From Pseudomonadota bacterium (GTDB lineage: Bacteria; Pseudomonadota; Alphaproteobacteria; Acetobacterales; Acetobacteraceae), in NCBI GenBank assembly GCA_018240405.1, contig JAFEFW010000634.1, positions 1 to 34,503 on the forward strand: 34,503 bases of DNA, written 5' to 3'. Made by a program: the position numbers and the translations under genes. The notes under the pieces were generated by a model that was given only the letters and a program-made list of their open reading frames with translations, did no database searches and was not told the origin of the DNA. This document shows, in pieces, positions 1-7,867 of this stretch (its first letter is position 1; the number at the start of each line of letters is the position of its first letter).

Positions 1-958
1 GTGGCAGGGTCACGTTGAACAGGCTGTCCAGATGGCGCGCGACGGTGCCGTGCCGGAACACTTTTTCCGCGCCGGGCAGATGGGCGATGCGGGCCGCGAT
101 CTGGCCGCCGGTGAAGGTTTCCACCACCGTCAGCGTGGCGTTGCGCTGCGTCAGTTCCGACAGCACGACGCCTTCCAGCGTCTGGTCGTCCTCGGCAATG
201 ATGAAATTGCCCAGGCGGCGCTTCACCTCGGCGGCGATGGGACCGAGCTTGCGGTTCACGTCGTCCATGTCGGTGCCGCGGACGGTCAGCTTCGTTTCAA
301 TTTGCGGGTAGTGCGCGCGGAAGCCAAGTTTCACGCCCCCCGTGGGGTCCAGCGCTTCCACGCCCTTCAGCAGTTCGTCGATGTGGGACTCGCCCAGGCC
401 ATAGCCGTGGAAACGCTTCAGCAGGATCGACGCCGGCGCGCCGGTCCGGGCCAGCAGACGGGGGATGATCTGCTCCTCCAGCATGCGGCGGAGTTCGCGC
501 GGCACGCCGGGGGTGAAGAAGAAGCGGGCCTTGCCGATGTCCAGGGCAAAGCCACAGGCGGTGCCGATCGGGTTGTCGATCATCTCGGCGGTGGAGGGCA
601 GCATCGCCTGCTTGACGTTGTTTGGCGGCATGGTGCGGGCGCGGCGGGTGAAGAACTCTTCCATCGTCTTCAGCCAACCTTCGTGCAGTACCAGTTCCAC
701 GCCCGCGGCCTGGGCGGCGATTTCCTGCGACAGATCGTCCACGGTCGGCCCAAGGCCGCCATTGACGATGACCGCGTCGGCACGCGCGGCGGCAAGCTGG
801 AATGCGGTCAGCAGCGAGTCGCGATCGTCGCCGACGGTGGTTTCCCAGACCACGCTGAGGCCGACATCCTCCAGCTTCTGCGCCATGTAGGAGAAATTGG
901 TGTTGACGATCTTGCCGGTCAGCACCTCGTCGCCGGTGCAAATGATCTCAATGCGCAT
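1..958 (-). CDS. cinA: CinA-family protein (3' end beyond window)
   Basis: The ATG at 958-956 opens a 319-codon frame that runs off the left edge. The N-terminus (MRIEIICTGDEVLTGKI) and the NGGLGPTVDD stretch near residue 70 are those of the MoCF-like/COG1058 domain of CinA, which in studied members hydrolyses ADP-ribose or NAD-related pyrophosphates. From about residue 260 the C-terminal CinA/PncC (NMN deamidase) domain begins, but its signature ESCTGG reads ETFTGG. In an ungapped by-eye alignment with E. coli PncC, the YSNEAK segment reads RHLDSL, so the Ser and Lys thought to be catalytic are both missing. The amidase half is therefore probably inactive, although its end is not visible. 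An AAGGA ribosome site lies about 10 bases upstream of the ATG. The family call is firm; activity is inference. Confidence 0.85.
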   Translation of the reverse strand, partial: MRIEIICTGDEVLTGKIVNTNFSYMAQKLEDVGLSVVWETTVGDDRDSLLTAFQLAAARADAVIVNGGLGPTVDDLSQEIAAQAAGVELVLHEGWLKTMEEFFTRRARTMPPNNVKQAMLPSTAEMIDNPIGTACGFALDIGKARFFFTPGVPRELRRMLEEQIIPRLLARTGAPASILLKRFHGYGLGESHIDELLKGVEALDPTGGVKLGFRAHYPQIETKLTVRGTDMDDVNRKLGPIAAEVKRRLGNFIIAEDDQTLEGVVLSELTQRNATLTVVETFTGGQIAARIAHLPGAEKVFRHGTVARHLDSLFNVTLP

Positions 959-1053
959 GGGGCGGTCCTTGGGCGTTTCCTGGGTTCGGAAGAGTTTACG
1001 GGAGGGGGCGTGGGTGGGGAAGTGCGGCGCACGTGCCAGCCCGCCCGGCCGCT

Positions 1054-2148
1054 TCAGCCTTGCACGATCAGCGCCAGGTAAACCACGAACAGCACCAGAT
1101 GAACCGCGCCCTGGATGACGTTGGTCCGGCCACTGGCGAAGGTTACCACGCTCACTGACAGGGTCAGCAGGATCATGACGAGATCCGTGTTCTCGACGCC
1201 GAGGACAATATCGCGGCCGATGGCGTGACTCACCAGCACCATGGCCGGGACGGTCAGCCCGATCGTGGACAGGGCGGAGCCGAGGAATACGTTGATCGCC
1301 CGTTGCAGTTGGTTTGCCATCGCCGCGCGGATCGCGCTGATCGCCTCCGGCGAGGCCACCAGCACGGCGATCATGACGCCGCCCAGCGGGGCCGGTGCGT
1401 GCAGCGTCTCGATCAGATAGTCCACCGGATGGGCAAACTGCTCCGCCAGGAATACCACCGGCCCGATGTACAGGACCAGCAGCAGCGTGTGTGCCATCAG
1501 GGGCCAGCCCCCGGTGGCTGCGCCGCCGTGACCGGGTTCTTCAGCGGCGAGGCTAAAATACGCCCGGTGACGGCCCGTCTGCATGGCGAGGAACGTGGCG
1601 TAGAGCCCGACTCCCACCACGACAAGAAGCAGACCCTGCGCGGCGGACAGGGTCGGACCGGGTGTCGATCTGGTGTAGTCCGGCAGGATCACACTCAGCA
1701 CCACCAACGGGATGATCACGCCGAGATACGCGTTCGCACCTTGAAGATTGTAGCTCTGCTCGCGATGCTTCCAGCCGCCGAGCAGCAGTGACAGCCCGAC
1801 CATGCCGTTCAGGATGATCATCACGACGGCCAGCAGCGTGTCGCGTGTCAGCGTCGGATTGTTCTCGCCATGCATCATAATGGCGGAGATGGTCGTGACC
1901 TCCACGAAGGTCACTGCCAGCGTCAGCACCAGCGTGCCGTAGGGCTCGCCCAGACGCGTGGCGACGTGCTCTGCATGACGCACGACCGACAGCGCGGAGC
2001 CCCAGATTGTGCCGAACAGCCACAGGAAGATCACCGCCAGCCAGGCCGGCGCGGCGAGGCCACCCAGCAGCGCATCGCCCTGGAGCAGAAATGCCAGACT
2101 CGTTGCAAGGCTGACGGCCAGAAACCATTCGCTGCGAAAAAGGGTCAC
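1054..2148 (-). CDS. chaA: ChaA-type calcium/sodium:proton antiporter
   Basis: This is an inner-membrane cation exchanger of the Ca2+:cation antiporter family, expected to export Ca2+ (or Na+/K+) against protons. Two homologous halves are visible. The first carries SVVRHAEHVATRLGEPYGTL followed by an acidic helix (TFVEVTTISAIMM). The second carries a matching helix with ASPEAISAIRAA. About ten hydrophobic segments span most of the length. The frame stays open to a GTG at 2226 (390 aa), but I place the start at the GTG at 2148 (364 aa). This puts SVVRHAE near residue 53, as in E. coli ChaA, and it leaves a hydrophobic first helix directly after the start. Both starts are GTG with weak ribosome sites, so the choice is uncertain. 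It is divergent from the hydrolase at 2386. Confidence 0.85.
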   Translation of the reverse strand: MTLFRSEWFLAVSLATSLAFLLQGDALLGGLAAPAWLAVIFLWLFGTIWGSALSVVRHAEHVATRLGEPYGTLVLTLAVTFVEVTTISAIMMHGENNPTLTRDTLLAVVMIILNGMVGLSLLLGGWKHREQSYNLQGANAYLGVIIPLVVLSVILPDYTRSTPGPTLSAAQGLLLVVVGVGLYATFLAMQTGRHRAYFSLAAEEPGHGGAATGGWPLMAHTLLLVLYIGPVVFLAEQFAHPVDYLIETLHAPAPLGGVMIAVLVASPEAISAIRAAMANQLQRAINVFLGSALSTIGLTVPAMVLVSHAIGRDIVLGVENTDLVMILLTLSVSVVTFASGRTNVIQGAVHLVLFVVYLALIVQG

Positions 2149-2385
2149 CCGAAGTACCTGCCAGCCCACGATCCAACAGGGGCGCGGATGCACGCGCCCG
2201 GCCTTGACTGATAGAGCCGCGATCACACCCGCGCCACCGCGATTCTGTTACGGATGTCGATTTGTCCGCCTGTCATCCGCGCGACGGCGCAGGCTCCAGG
2301 CCAGTGCGCAGCCTCCGGTTTTCGGATAAGCGGCACTTGCTCCCTATTGTAGCCGCACTTCGGAACGTTCCGGACTCACAGGCAT

Positions 2386-3447
2386 ATGCTGGACACCAGC
2401 CGGCCGACGGAACCTGATACGGTCAGGCTCGTTCTGAAGGCACAGCCATCTGAAGTAGCCATGCCATCCCGCCATCCGCTGCGAAATCGCACGATTCAGC
2501 CAACGCAACCCCATGCGCGCAAGCGCGGATCGCCGCCGGCAAGCCTCCAGCGTTATGTCCGGATCACGGAGGCCGCTTGGGCGGAGCGCCGGCGCCGTGT
2601 CATAGCCTCACCGGCCGGTCAGCGTGATGTCACGGTGAACGGCCAGCGCTGCCGGCTGGTCGACATTGGTACGGGCCCGCCGGTCGTGGCGCTGCACGGA
2701 CTTGGCAGCCTGGCGCGCGAACTCGCGGCGCCGCTGCTGCCGCTGTCGGAGTGCTATCGCCTGATCGCCCCCGACCGTCCCGGCTATGGCGGTTCGGAGC
2801 CACTCGACGAGGATCCCTTGTCGCCGCAGGCACAAGCCGCCTGGCTGCACGAGCTGCTGCGGCAAGAGAACATCGTGCGCCCGGTAATCGTTGCACAGTC
2901 GATCGCGAGTGCGATTGCGCTGGCCTATGCCGTGCGGCATCCCGACGAGGTCGCGGGTCTGGTGCTGATCACGCCGTTCTGTCGCCCGACCCGGCCAGGA
3001 TTCGTGCCGAGCCTTCGGGTGGCGACGTTGCCCGTGGTGGGACCGATCATCAGTGGGTTGCTGTATCCCTGGCTGGCGGATCTGGTCGGCCCGGGACGGC
3101 TGCGTAGGGCGGTCGCGCCGTTCCCGCTGCCCGACTATCTGCGACACCTGCCGTTTCGCGAGCTCGTAACAGCGCAGGCGCTGCGGACGATGGCGGCGGA
3201 GCTTTATGGCTTCAACCGGGGCATGATCGCGGAGCGGACGAGCCTGCGACACCTGCGCGTGCCAGTGGCCGTGCTCGCCGGAGCCGCCGACCAGGTGGCG
3301 GATCCCGAACGCCATGCCAGATGGCTGGCGAAGCGGGTGCCGCGGTCGCGCTTCCGGAAGATCCAGGCGGCGGGACACCTGCTGCACCACGTCGCGCCGC
3401 AGGCGGTGACCGACGCCGTTAATCAGTTTCACAATAGCGTCAAGTAA
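2386..3447 (+). CDS. alpha/beta-fold hydrolase
   Basis: This is a 353-residue alpha/beta hydrolase of unknown substrate. The oxyanion-hole motif HGLGS (about residue 104), the DRPGYGGS turn (130-137), a nucleophile elbow at Ser172, Asp302 (AGAADQVAD) and His331 (AAGHLLHH) give a complete Ser-Asp-His triad. The elbow reads A-Q-S-I-A, not the usual G-x-S-x-G, with alanine at both glycine positions. The first ~60 residues are basic, proline-rich and poorly conserved in character. An in-frame ATG at 2461 (residue 26) is an equally plausible start, since neither start has a strong ribosome site. The gene lies 127 bases upstream of the carotenoid operon on the same strand. It could be co-transcribed, but the leader hairpins in between argue for partial independence. 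Confidence 0.8.
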   Translation: MLDTSRPTEPDTVRLVLKAQPSEVAMPSRHPLRNRTIQPTQPHARKRGSPPASLQRYVRITEAAWAERRRRVIASPAGQRDVTVNGQRCRLVDIGTGPPVVALHGLGSLARELAAPLLPLSECYRLIAPDRPGYGGSEPLDEDPLSPQAQAAWLHELLRQENIVRPVIVAQSIASAIALAYAVRHPDEVAGLVLITPFCRPTRPGFVPSLRVATLPVVGPIISGLLYPWLADLVGPGRLRRAVAPFPLPDYLRHLPFRELVTAQALRTMAAELYGFNRGMIAERTSLRHLRVPVAVLAGAADQVADPERHARWLAKRVPRSRFRKIQAAGHLLHHVAPQAVTDAVNQFHNSVK

Positions 3448-3480
3448 CAGGTCAATACGGCCATTTACCGGCATACAGGT

Positions 3481-3519
3481 GCAAGCCGCTCGCCGGGCGG
3501 TTCTTGCGGCTTTGCCGCA
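3481..3519 (+). promoter_or_regulatory. overlapping hairpins upstream of carotenoid operon
   Basis: The 5' arm GCAAGCCGC (3481-3489) can pair with GCGG-tt-CTTGC (3497-3507). It can also pair, with one bulge, with GCGGCtTTGC (3506-3515). A separate small hairpin TGCGGC-ttt-GCCGCA occupies 3505-3519 and overlaps the first. The pairings compete for the same bases. They sit between the hydrolase stop and the DUF2141 start, so they may act as a terminator for the hydrolase or a leader element for the operon. No U-run follows, and function is inference. Confidence 0.3.
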
Positions 3520-3574
3520 TACCCCCAAGTCGGACCGAGAGACGAAACCCGGCTGGAGGAAGCGGTTAGCACGC

Positions 3575-4006
3575 ATGTTGCAGAAATGTTTGCCGCCCCT
3601 CCTGTTCCTGATGACCGTCGCGAGTGCGCAGGCTGCCGTCCTGCAGGTGTCGATCGCCGGCATCCGTAGCGATCAGGGCACGCTTTACATCTGCGTTTTC
3701 ACGGCGCCGGGAGCGTTTCCTGCCTGCAGCGACCAACCGGCGGCACGGTCGCGCCGGCTGAAGCCGGTTGCCGGCACCATCCGCACCACTTTTGACGACG
3801 TGCCGGCCGGCCCCTGCGCGATCTCGGTCATGCACGACGAGAACGACAACGGCAAGCTGGACACCAACCTCATCGGCATTCCGCGGGAGGGTGTCGGTGT
3901 CTCGATGAACCCGCCGCCGCGCCGTGGGCCGCCTCGCTTCGAGGACGCCGCTTTCACCCTGACGCCACAAGGCGGCACGGTGACGGTGAACATGGTGTAC
4001 CCATGA
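3575..4006 (+). CDS. DUF2141 secreted protein, first gene of carotenoid operon
   Basis: This encodes a 143-residue exported protein. The N-terminus (MLQKCLPPLLFLMTVASAQA) is a Sec signal peptide with likely cleavage after AQA, leaving a beta-rich domain of about 120 residues. Residues such as MHDENDNGKLDTN and the stretch IGIPREGVGVS match DUF2141 (PF09912), whose biochemical role is unknown. I chose the ATG at 3575 over the longer GTG frame from 3479 because it starts the signal peptide directly and has GGAGGA at 3555-3560. The stop overlaps the next start (ATGA at 4003-4006), so it is translationally coupled to the first desaturase. From memory, DUF2141 genes recur beside carotenoid genes in other bacteria. 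That suggests a periplasmic role linked to pigment, but this is inference. Confidence 0.85.
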   Translation: MLQKCLPPLLFLMTVASAQAAVLQVSIAGIRSDQGTLYICVFTAPGAFPACSDQPAARSRRLKPVAGTIRTTFDDVPAGPCAISVMHDENDNGKLDTNLIGIPREGVGVSMNPPPRRGPPRFEDAAFTLTPQGGTVTVNMVYP

Positions 4007-5544
4007 GCGGCCGCCGCAAGATTGTGATCATCGGCGCCGGACCGGGCGGGCTTGCGGCGGCGATGCTGCTGGCCCGCTTCGACGTGGATGTCACCGTGCT
4101 GGAGCGGCAGGATCATGTCGGTGGCCGAACGGCTTCGATCCATGAGAACGGCTTCACGTTCGATACGGGTCCGACGTTTTTTCTTTATCCGGAGGTGCTG
4201 CGCGAGATCTTCCATGTCTGTGGCCATGATCTCGACCGGGAGGTGGACCTGATCCGGCTTGATCCGCAGTATCGTCTGGAATTTGAGGACGGCAGCCGAC
4301 TGGACGCCACCCCGGACATTGCGGAGATGGAGGCGCAGATTGCCGCCATTGCCCCGCGCGACGCCCGGAATTTCCGCGCGTATATCGACGATAACCGGCG
4401 CAAGTTCATTGCCTTCCGTCCGGCATTCCGGCGGCCCTTCAATTCGGCGGCGGATTTTCTCGCGCCAGAGATCCGGCGGGCTGTACCGCTGCTGCGACCC
4501 TGGCGTTCGGTGGATCAGGAGCTGCGCCGTTACTTTGCCGATCCACGCATCCGCATCGCCTTTTCTTTCCAGTCCAAGTATCTTGGCATGTCGCCGTTCC
4601 GCTGCCCGAGCCTGTTCACCATCCTGGGGTTTCTGGAATACGAATACGGCGTGTTCCACCCGCGCGGCGGCTGCGGCGCCATCATGACAGCGATGGCGCG
4701 GGTTGCCGACCGCATGGGCGTCAGCATCCGCCTGAATGAGCCGGTGGAGGAAATCCTGGTGCGGGGCGGCAAGGCCGTTGGCGTCCGCACGCAACGCGGC
4801 ACATATCCGTCCGACGCCGTTGTGCTGAACGCCGATTTTGCGCAAGCCATGTCAACACTGGTGCCGGAAGCGGCGCGCCGGCGGTGGACCAATCGCCGCA
4901 TCAGCCAGGCAAAATATTCCTGTTCCACATTCATGATGTATCTGGGCGTGACCCGCCGCTATCCCGAGGTGCCACATCATACTATCTATCTGGCAAACGA
5001 TTACGCGCGGAACATTGCCGAGATCGAGGCAGGCCGGGTGCTGACCGAAAATCCTTCCTTCTATGTGCAGAACGCCTGCGTTACGGACCCGTCGCTGGCG
5101 CCCGCGGGCAGCAGTGCGCTCTACGTGCTGGTTCCGGTGCCGCACCGCAGCCCGCACATCGCATGGGATGATCTCTCCGCCTACCGCTCCCGGGTTCTGC
5201 GGCAGCTTGCCCGGGTCGGGATCACTGACGTTGAACCGAACATCCGCCTGGAGAAGATCGTGACACCGCAGGACTGGGAAACCCAGCACGCGCTGTATCG
5301 CGGCGCGACGTTCAGCCTGCGGCACTCGATCGACCAGATGCTGCACCGGCGCCCGCATAACCGGTTCGAGGATCTGGGCAGTGTCTATTTGGTCGGCGGC
5401 GGCACCCACCCCGGCAGCGGCCTGCCCGTCATTTTCCAATCCGCCCGCATTTCCACAGACCTGATGGAACAGGACCTGGCGCTGCAGCCGCGCCCGTTCC
5501 AGCGGGTCAGCAAGCCGGCATTGGCGGAGGTCGCGGCGCAATGA
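4003..5544 (+). CDS. crtN: CrtN-like FAD-dependent carotenoid desaturase
   Basis: This is a 513-residue member of the CrtI/CrtN phytoene/dehydrosqualene desaturase family. The N-terminal dinucleotide-binding motif IIGAGPGG (residues 9-16) is followed by an acidic strand end (VLE) and VGGRTAS. FDTGPTFFLYP and the C-terminal VGGGTHPGSGLP (FAD-binding end) are family signatures, and the length is normal. In C30 pathways the enzyme introduces conjugated double bonds into squalene or dehydrosqualene at the membrane. It overlaps DUF2141 by four bases upstream and the second paralogue by four bases downstream. Sequence reading alone cannot decide whether this or the next gene is the desaturase and which is the terminal-methyl oxidase. 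The symbol is assigned by order and family only. Confidence 0.8.
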   Translation: MSGRRKIVIIGAGPGGLAAAMLLARFDVDVTVLERQDHVGGRTASIHENGFTFDTGPTFFLYPEVLREIFHVCGHDLDREVDLIRLDPQYRLEFEDGSRLDATPDIAEMEAQIAAIAPRDARNFRAYIDDNRRKFIAFRPAFRRPFNSAADFLAPEIRRAVPLLRPWRSVDQELRRYFADPRIRIAFSFQSKYLGMSPFRCPSLFTILGFLEYEYGVFHPRGGCGAIMTAMARVADRMGVSIRLNEPVEEILVRGGKAVGVRTQRGTYPSDAVVLNADFAQAMSTLVPEAARRRWTNRRISQAKYSCSTFMMYLGVTRRYPEVPHHTIYLANDYARNIAEIEAGRVLTENPSFYVQNACVTDPSLAPAGSSALYVLVPVPHRSPHIAWDDLSAYRSRVLRQLARVGITDVEPNIRLEKIVTPQDWETQHALYRGATFSLRHSIDQMLHRRPHNRFEDLGSVYLVGGGTHPGSGLPVIFQSARISTDLMEQDLALQPRPFQRVSKPALAEVAAQ

Positions 5545-7070
5545 GCGGTCCCGTCGCTGTCATTGGCGGAGGGCTCGGCGGCCTGGCCGCCGCGGCCGTG
5601 CTGGCCGCCCGTGGCCACCGCGTGCGCCTGTTCGACAAGAATCCCTGGCTCGGCGGCAAGGCGGCGGTCCTGCGGCAGGACGGGTTTCGCTTCGATATGG
5701 GCCCGACCATCCTGACGGTACCGGCGGTGCTTCGCCGTATCTATGCCGAGGCGGGACGTGATGTCGCCCAGGAACTCGACCTGATCCGCCTCGATCCGCA
5801 ATGGCGCTGCTTCTTCGACGACGGCAGCGTGCTTGACCTGCAGGAGGACAAGGCGCGCATGGCCGAGACGCTGCGCGCCTATACCGGCGATGCCGGGGCC
5901 GCAGAGGGCTATGAGCGGTTCCTGGCACTGGCTGGGCGGCTGCATGGTATTTCGGAGAAGTTCTTCTTCTGGCGCGCCGTGGAAGACCTGCGGGACACGC
6001 TCGATCTTCGGCAGAACTTCAATCCGGCGACGCTGGCGGACGTGCTTGCCTTGCGCATGGGCACGACCGTCGCTGGAACGATCCGCCGCAAGGTGAAGGA
6101 CGCGCGGGTTGCGCAGATGCTCGACCATTTCACGCAGTATGTCGGTTCGTCGCCCTACGGGTCGCCGGCGGTGCTCTGCTCGATCGCGCATATGCAGACC
6201 GATGGCGGCGTCTGGTACCCGCGCGGCGGCACGCGTGCCGTGGCAGAAGGCTTGCTGTCACTCGGCGAATCGCTTGGCGTGCAGTACGAACCCGGCTGCG
6301 GCATCGCGCGGATCGAGTCATCGGACCGGGTGACCGCGGTCGTCACCGAGCACGGCGAGCGCATCCCGGTCTCCGCTGTCATTTCGAATATGGACAGTGT
6401 CCGCACGTATCGCGAGCTGGTGGGTGGTGCGGCCGCGGTGTCATTCGATCGCGCGCGGCGCTATGAGCCGGCGTGCTCCGGCGTGGTGCTGTACCTCGGC
6501 CTGAACCGGCGCTACGAACACCTGGCGCACCATGATTTCGTGTTTTCGCGCGACCCGAAAGAGGAGTTCGACGCGATCTACCGCCGCGGGGAGCCCGCGC
6601 CGGACCCGACCTGCTACCTGGCGGCGCCGGCCGCGACGGAACCGGCGGTGGCGCCGCCCGGCGGCGAGGCGCTGTATGTCCTGGTCCATACGCCGTATCT
6701 TCGGCCGGGCCAGGACTGGCGGCAGATGTTTCCGGCCTATCGCAGGGTGATCCTCGATAAGCTGATCCGCACCGCTGGGCTGCATGATCTGGACCAGCGC
6801 ATCGTGTTTGAGCAGGCCTTGACCCCGCAGGATATCCACGACCGCTACCACGTGCTGAACGGCGCGATCTACGGACTGGCCAGCCACGGCCGGTTCATGG
6901 GCGCGTTCAAGCCCGGCAACCGGAGCCGCCAGGTGCGCGGCCTGTACTTGGCCGGTGGCGCGGCGCATCCGGGGCCGGGCATGCCGATGGTCATGATGTC
7001 TGGCTGGATCGCCGCCGACGCGCTGGACCAGGATGCACGGTCGAACCAGCCAGAGCGCGCGCTGGCCTGA
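5541..7070 (+). CDS. second CrtI/CrtN-family oxidoreductase, probable CrtP-like diapocarotenoid oxidase
   Basis: This 509-residue paralogue of the preceding gene is coupled to it by ATGA. It has the FAD motif VIGGGLGG (residues 6-13), the shared FDMGPTILTVP segment, YVGSSPYGSP in the middle and a C-terminal AGGAAHPGPGMPMVMMSG. In C30 clusters with two such genes (CrtN plus CrtP/CrtNb), one copy desaturates the chain. The other oxidises a terminal methyl to an aldehyde, which an aldehyde dehydrogenase then converts to the acid. The aldehyde dehydrogenase four genes on supports the oxidase role for one of this pair. The family call is firm; the CrtP assignment is contextual inference, and a second desaturase is the alternative. 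Confidence 0.8.
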   Translation: MSGPVAVIGGGLGGLAAAAVLAARGHRVRLFDKNPWLGGKAAVLRQDGFRFDMGPTILTVPAVLRRIYAEAGRDVAQELDLIRLDPQWRCFFDDGSVLDLQEDKARMAETLRAYTGDAGAAEGYERFLALAGRLHGISEKFFFWRAVEDLRDTLDLRQNFNPATLADVLALRMGTTVAGTIRRKVKDARVAQMLDHFTQYVGSSPYGSPAVLCSIAHMQTDGGVWYPRGGTRAVAEGLLSLGESLGVQYEPGCGIARIESSDRVTAVVTEHGERIPVSAVISNMDSVRTYRELVGGAAAVSFDRARRYEPACSGVVLYLGLNRRYEHLAHHDFVFSRDPKEEFDAIYRRGEPAPDPTCYLAAPAATEPAVAPPGGEALYVLVHTPYLRPGQDWRQMFPAYRRVILDKLIRTAGLHDLDQRIVFEQALTPQDIHDRYHVLNGAIYGLASHGRFMGAFKPGNRSRQVRGLYLAGGAAHPGPGMPMVMMSGWIAADALDQDARSNQPERALA

Positions 7071-7072
7071 CC

Positions 7073-7867
7073 ATGCCGCGTGACGATGACGCCGCCGCCA
7101 TCCTGGCAGCCCGTTCCGACATCGTCACAGCCCTGATGACGGCAATGATGCGGCGTCAGGCTCGCCGGCGCTTCCATGCCGTCCGCCTCGCGCTGGGCAG
7201 CCGGCCGGCGGTGGACCCGGCCGCGGGGCTGATCGTGTATTCCAACCACCCATCCTGGTGGGATCCGGCAATGTTCGTGCTGCTCCAGTCACACGTGTTT
7301 CCGGGCCGGCGTGGCTATGGGCCGATGGAGGAGGAGGCGCTCACGCGGTATGCGGTTCTGCGGCGGATCGGGGTGTTTGGCCTGAATCCCGACAGCCGGC
7401 GCGGCGCGGCGCGATTCCTGCAGGTCGGGCGCCTTGTGCTGCAGACGCCCGATACATCGCTGTGGGTGACGGCCGAGGGCGCCTTCACCGATCCGCGCCG
7501 CCGGCCGCTGCGCCTGCGGCATGGGGTCGCGCACCTGCTTCACGGCCAGGATAATGTCGTCGCGCTGCCGCTGGCGATGGAATATCCGTTCTGGAATGAG
7601 AGCGCGCCGGAGGCCCTGCTACGCTTCGGTCCGCCCGTGGCGGCTGATCCCGGCCGTAGCGTCGCGGATTGGCAGACGACGCTGACGCAGGCACTGGAAG
7701 CCACCATGGATCGACTCGCCGAGGACGCGCTCGCGCGCGATCCGGCCCGCTTCGAGACACTGGTCAGCGGGCGCGTTGGGATTGGCGGTATCTACGACCT
7801 CTGGCGCCGCCGTTCGCTGCTGCGGGGGCAGCGGCCGCATCTGGCGCATGAGGAGCCGGGACGGTGA
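7073..7867 (+). CDS. PlsC-like acyltransferase, probable carotenoid glycoside acyltransferase
   Basis: This is a 264-residue lysophospholipid-acyltransferase-type protein. The catalytic HX4D motif is present as HPSWWD (His59, Asp64). A later AEGAFTDPR matches the family's EG-containing acceptor block. The segment YSNHPSWWDPAMF is characteristic. There is no clear transmembrane segment, so it is probably membrane-associated. The start is two bases after the previous stop, and the stop overlaps the glycosyltransferase GTG. In staphyloxanthin synthesis CrtO acylates the sugar of the carotenoid glycosyl ester. The position beside a glycosyltransferase suggests the equivalent role here, although it need not be orthologous to CrtO. 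A general phospholipid acyltransferase is the alternative. Confidence 0.78.
   Translation: MPRDDDAAAILAARSDIVTALMTAMMRRQARRRFHAVRLALGSRPAVDPAAGLIVYSNHPSWWDPAMFVLLQSHVFPGRRGYGPMEEEALTRYAVLRRIGVFGLNPDSRRGAARFLQVGRLVLQTPDTSLWVTAEGAFTDPRRRPLRLRHGVAHLLHGQDNVVALPLAMEYPFWNESAPEALLRFGPPVAADPGRSVADWQTTLTQALEATMDRLAEDALARDPARFETLVSGRVGIGGIYDLWRRRSLLRGQRPHLAHEEPGR

Noticed and set aside
32-1081. 349-codon plus-strand frame at the left edge
   Set aside because: It is the antisense shadow of the CinA-like gene, which has clear family motifs.
2395-2465. Possible thiamine pyrophosphate riboswitch (an ACCTGAT segment before the hydrolase)
   Set aside because: Only that short piece matches. The other conserved segments of the thi-box are missing and no thiamine gene follows.
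2608-3663. 351-codon minus-strand frame opposite the alpha/beta hydrolase
   Set aside because: The hydrolase strand has a full catalytic triad; the opposite frame is Arg/Gln-rich without a domain.
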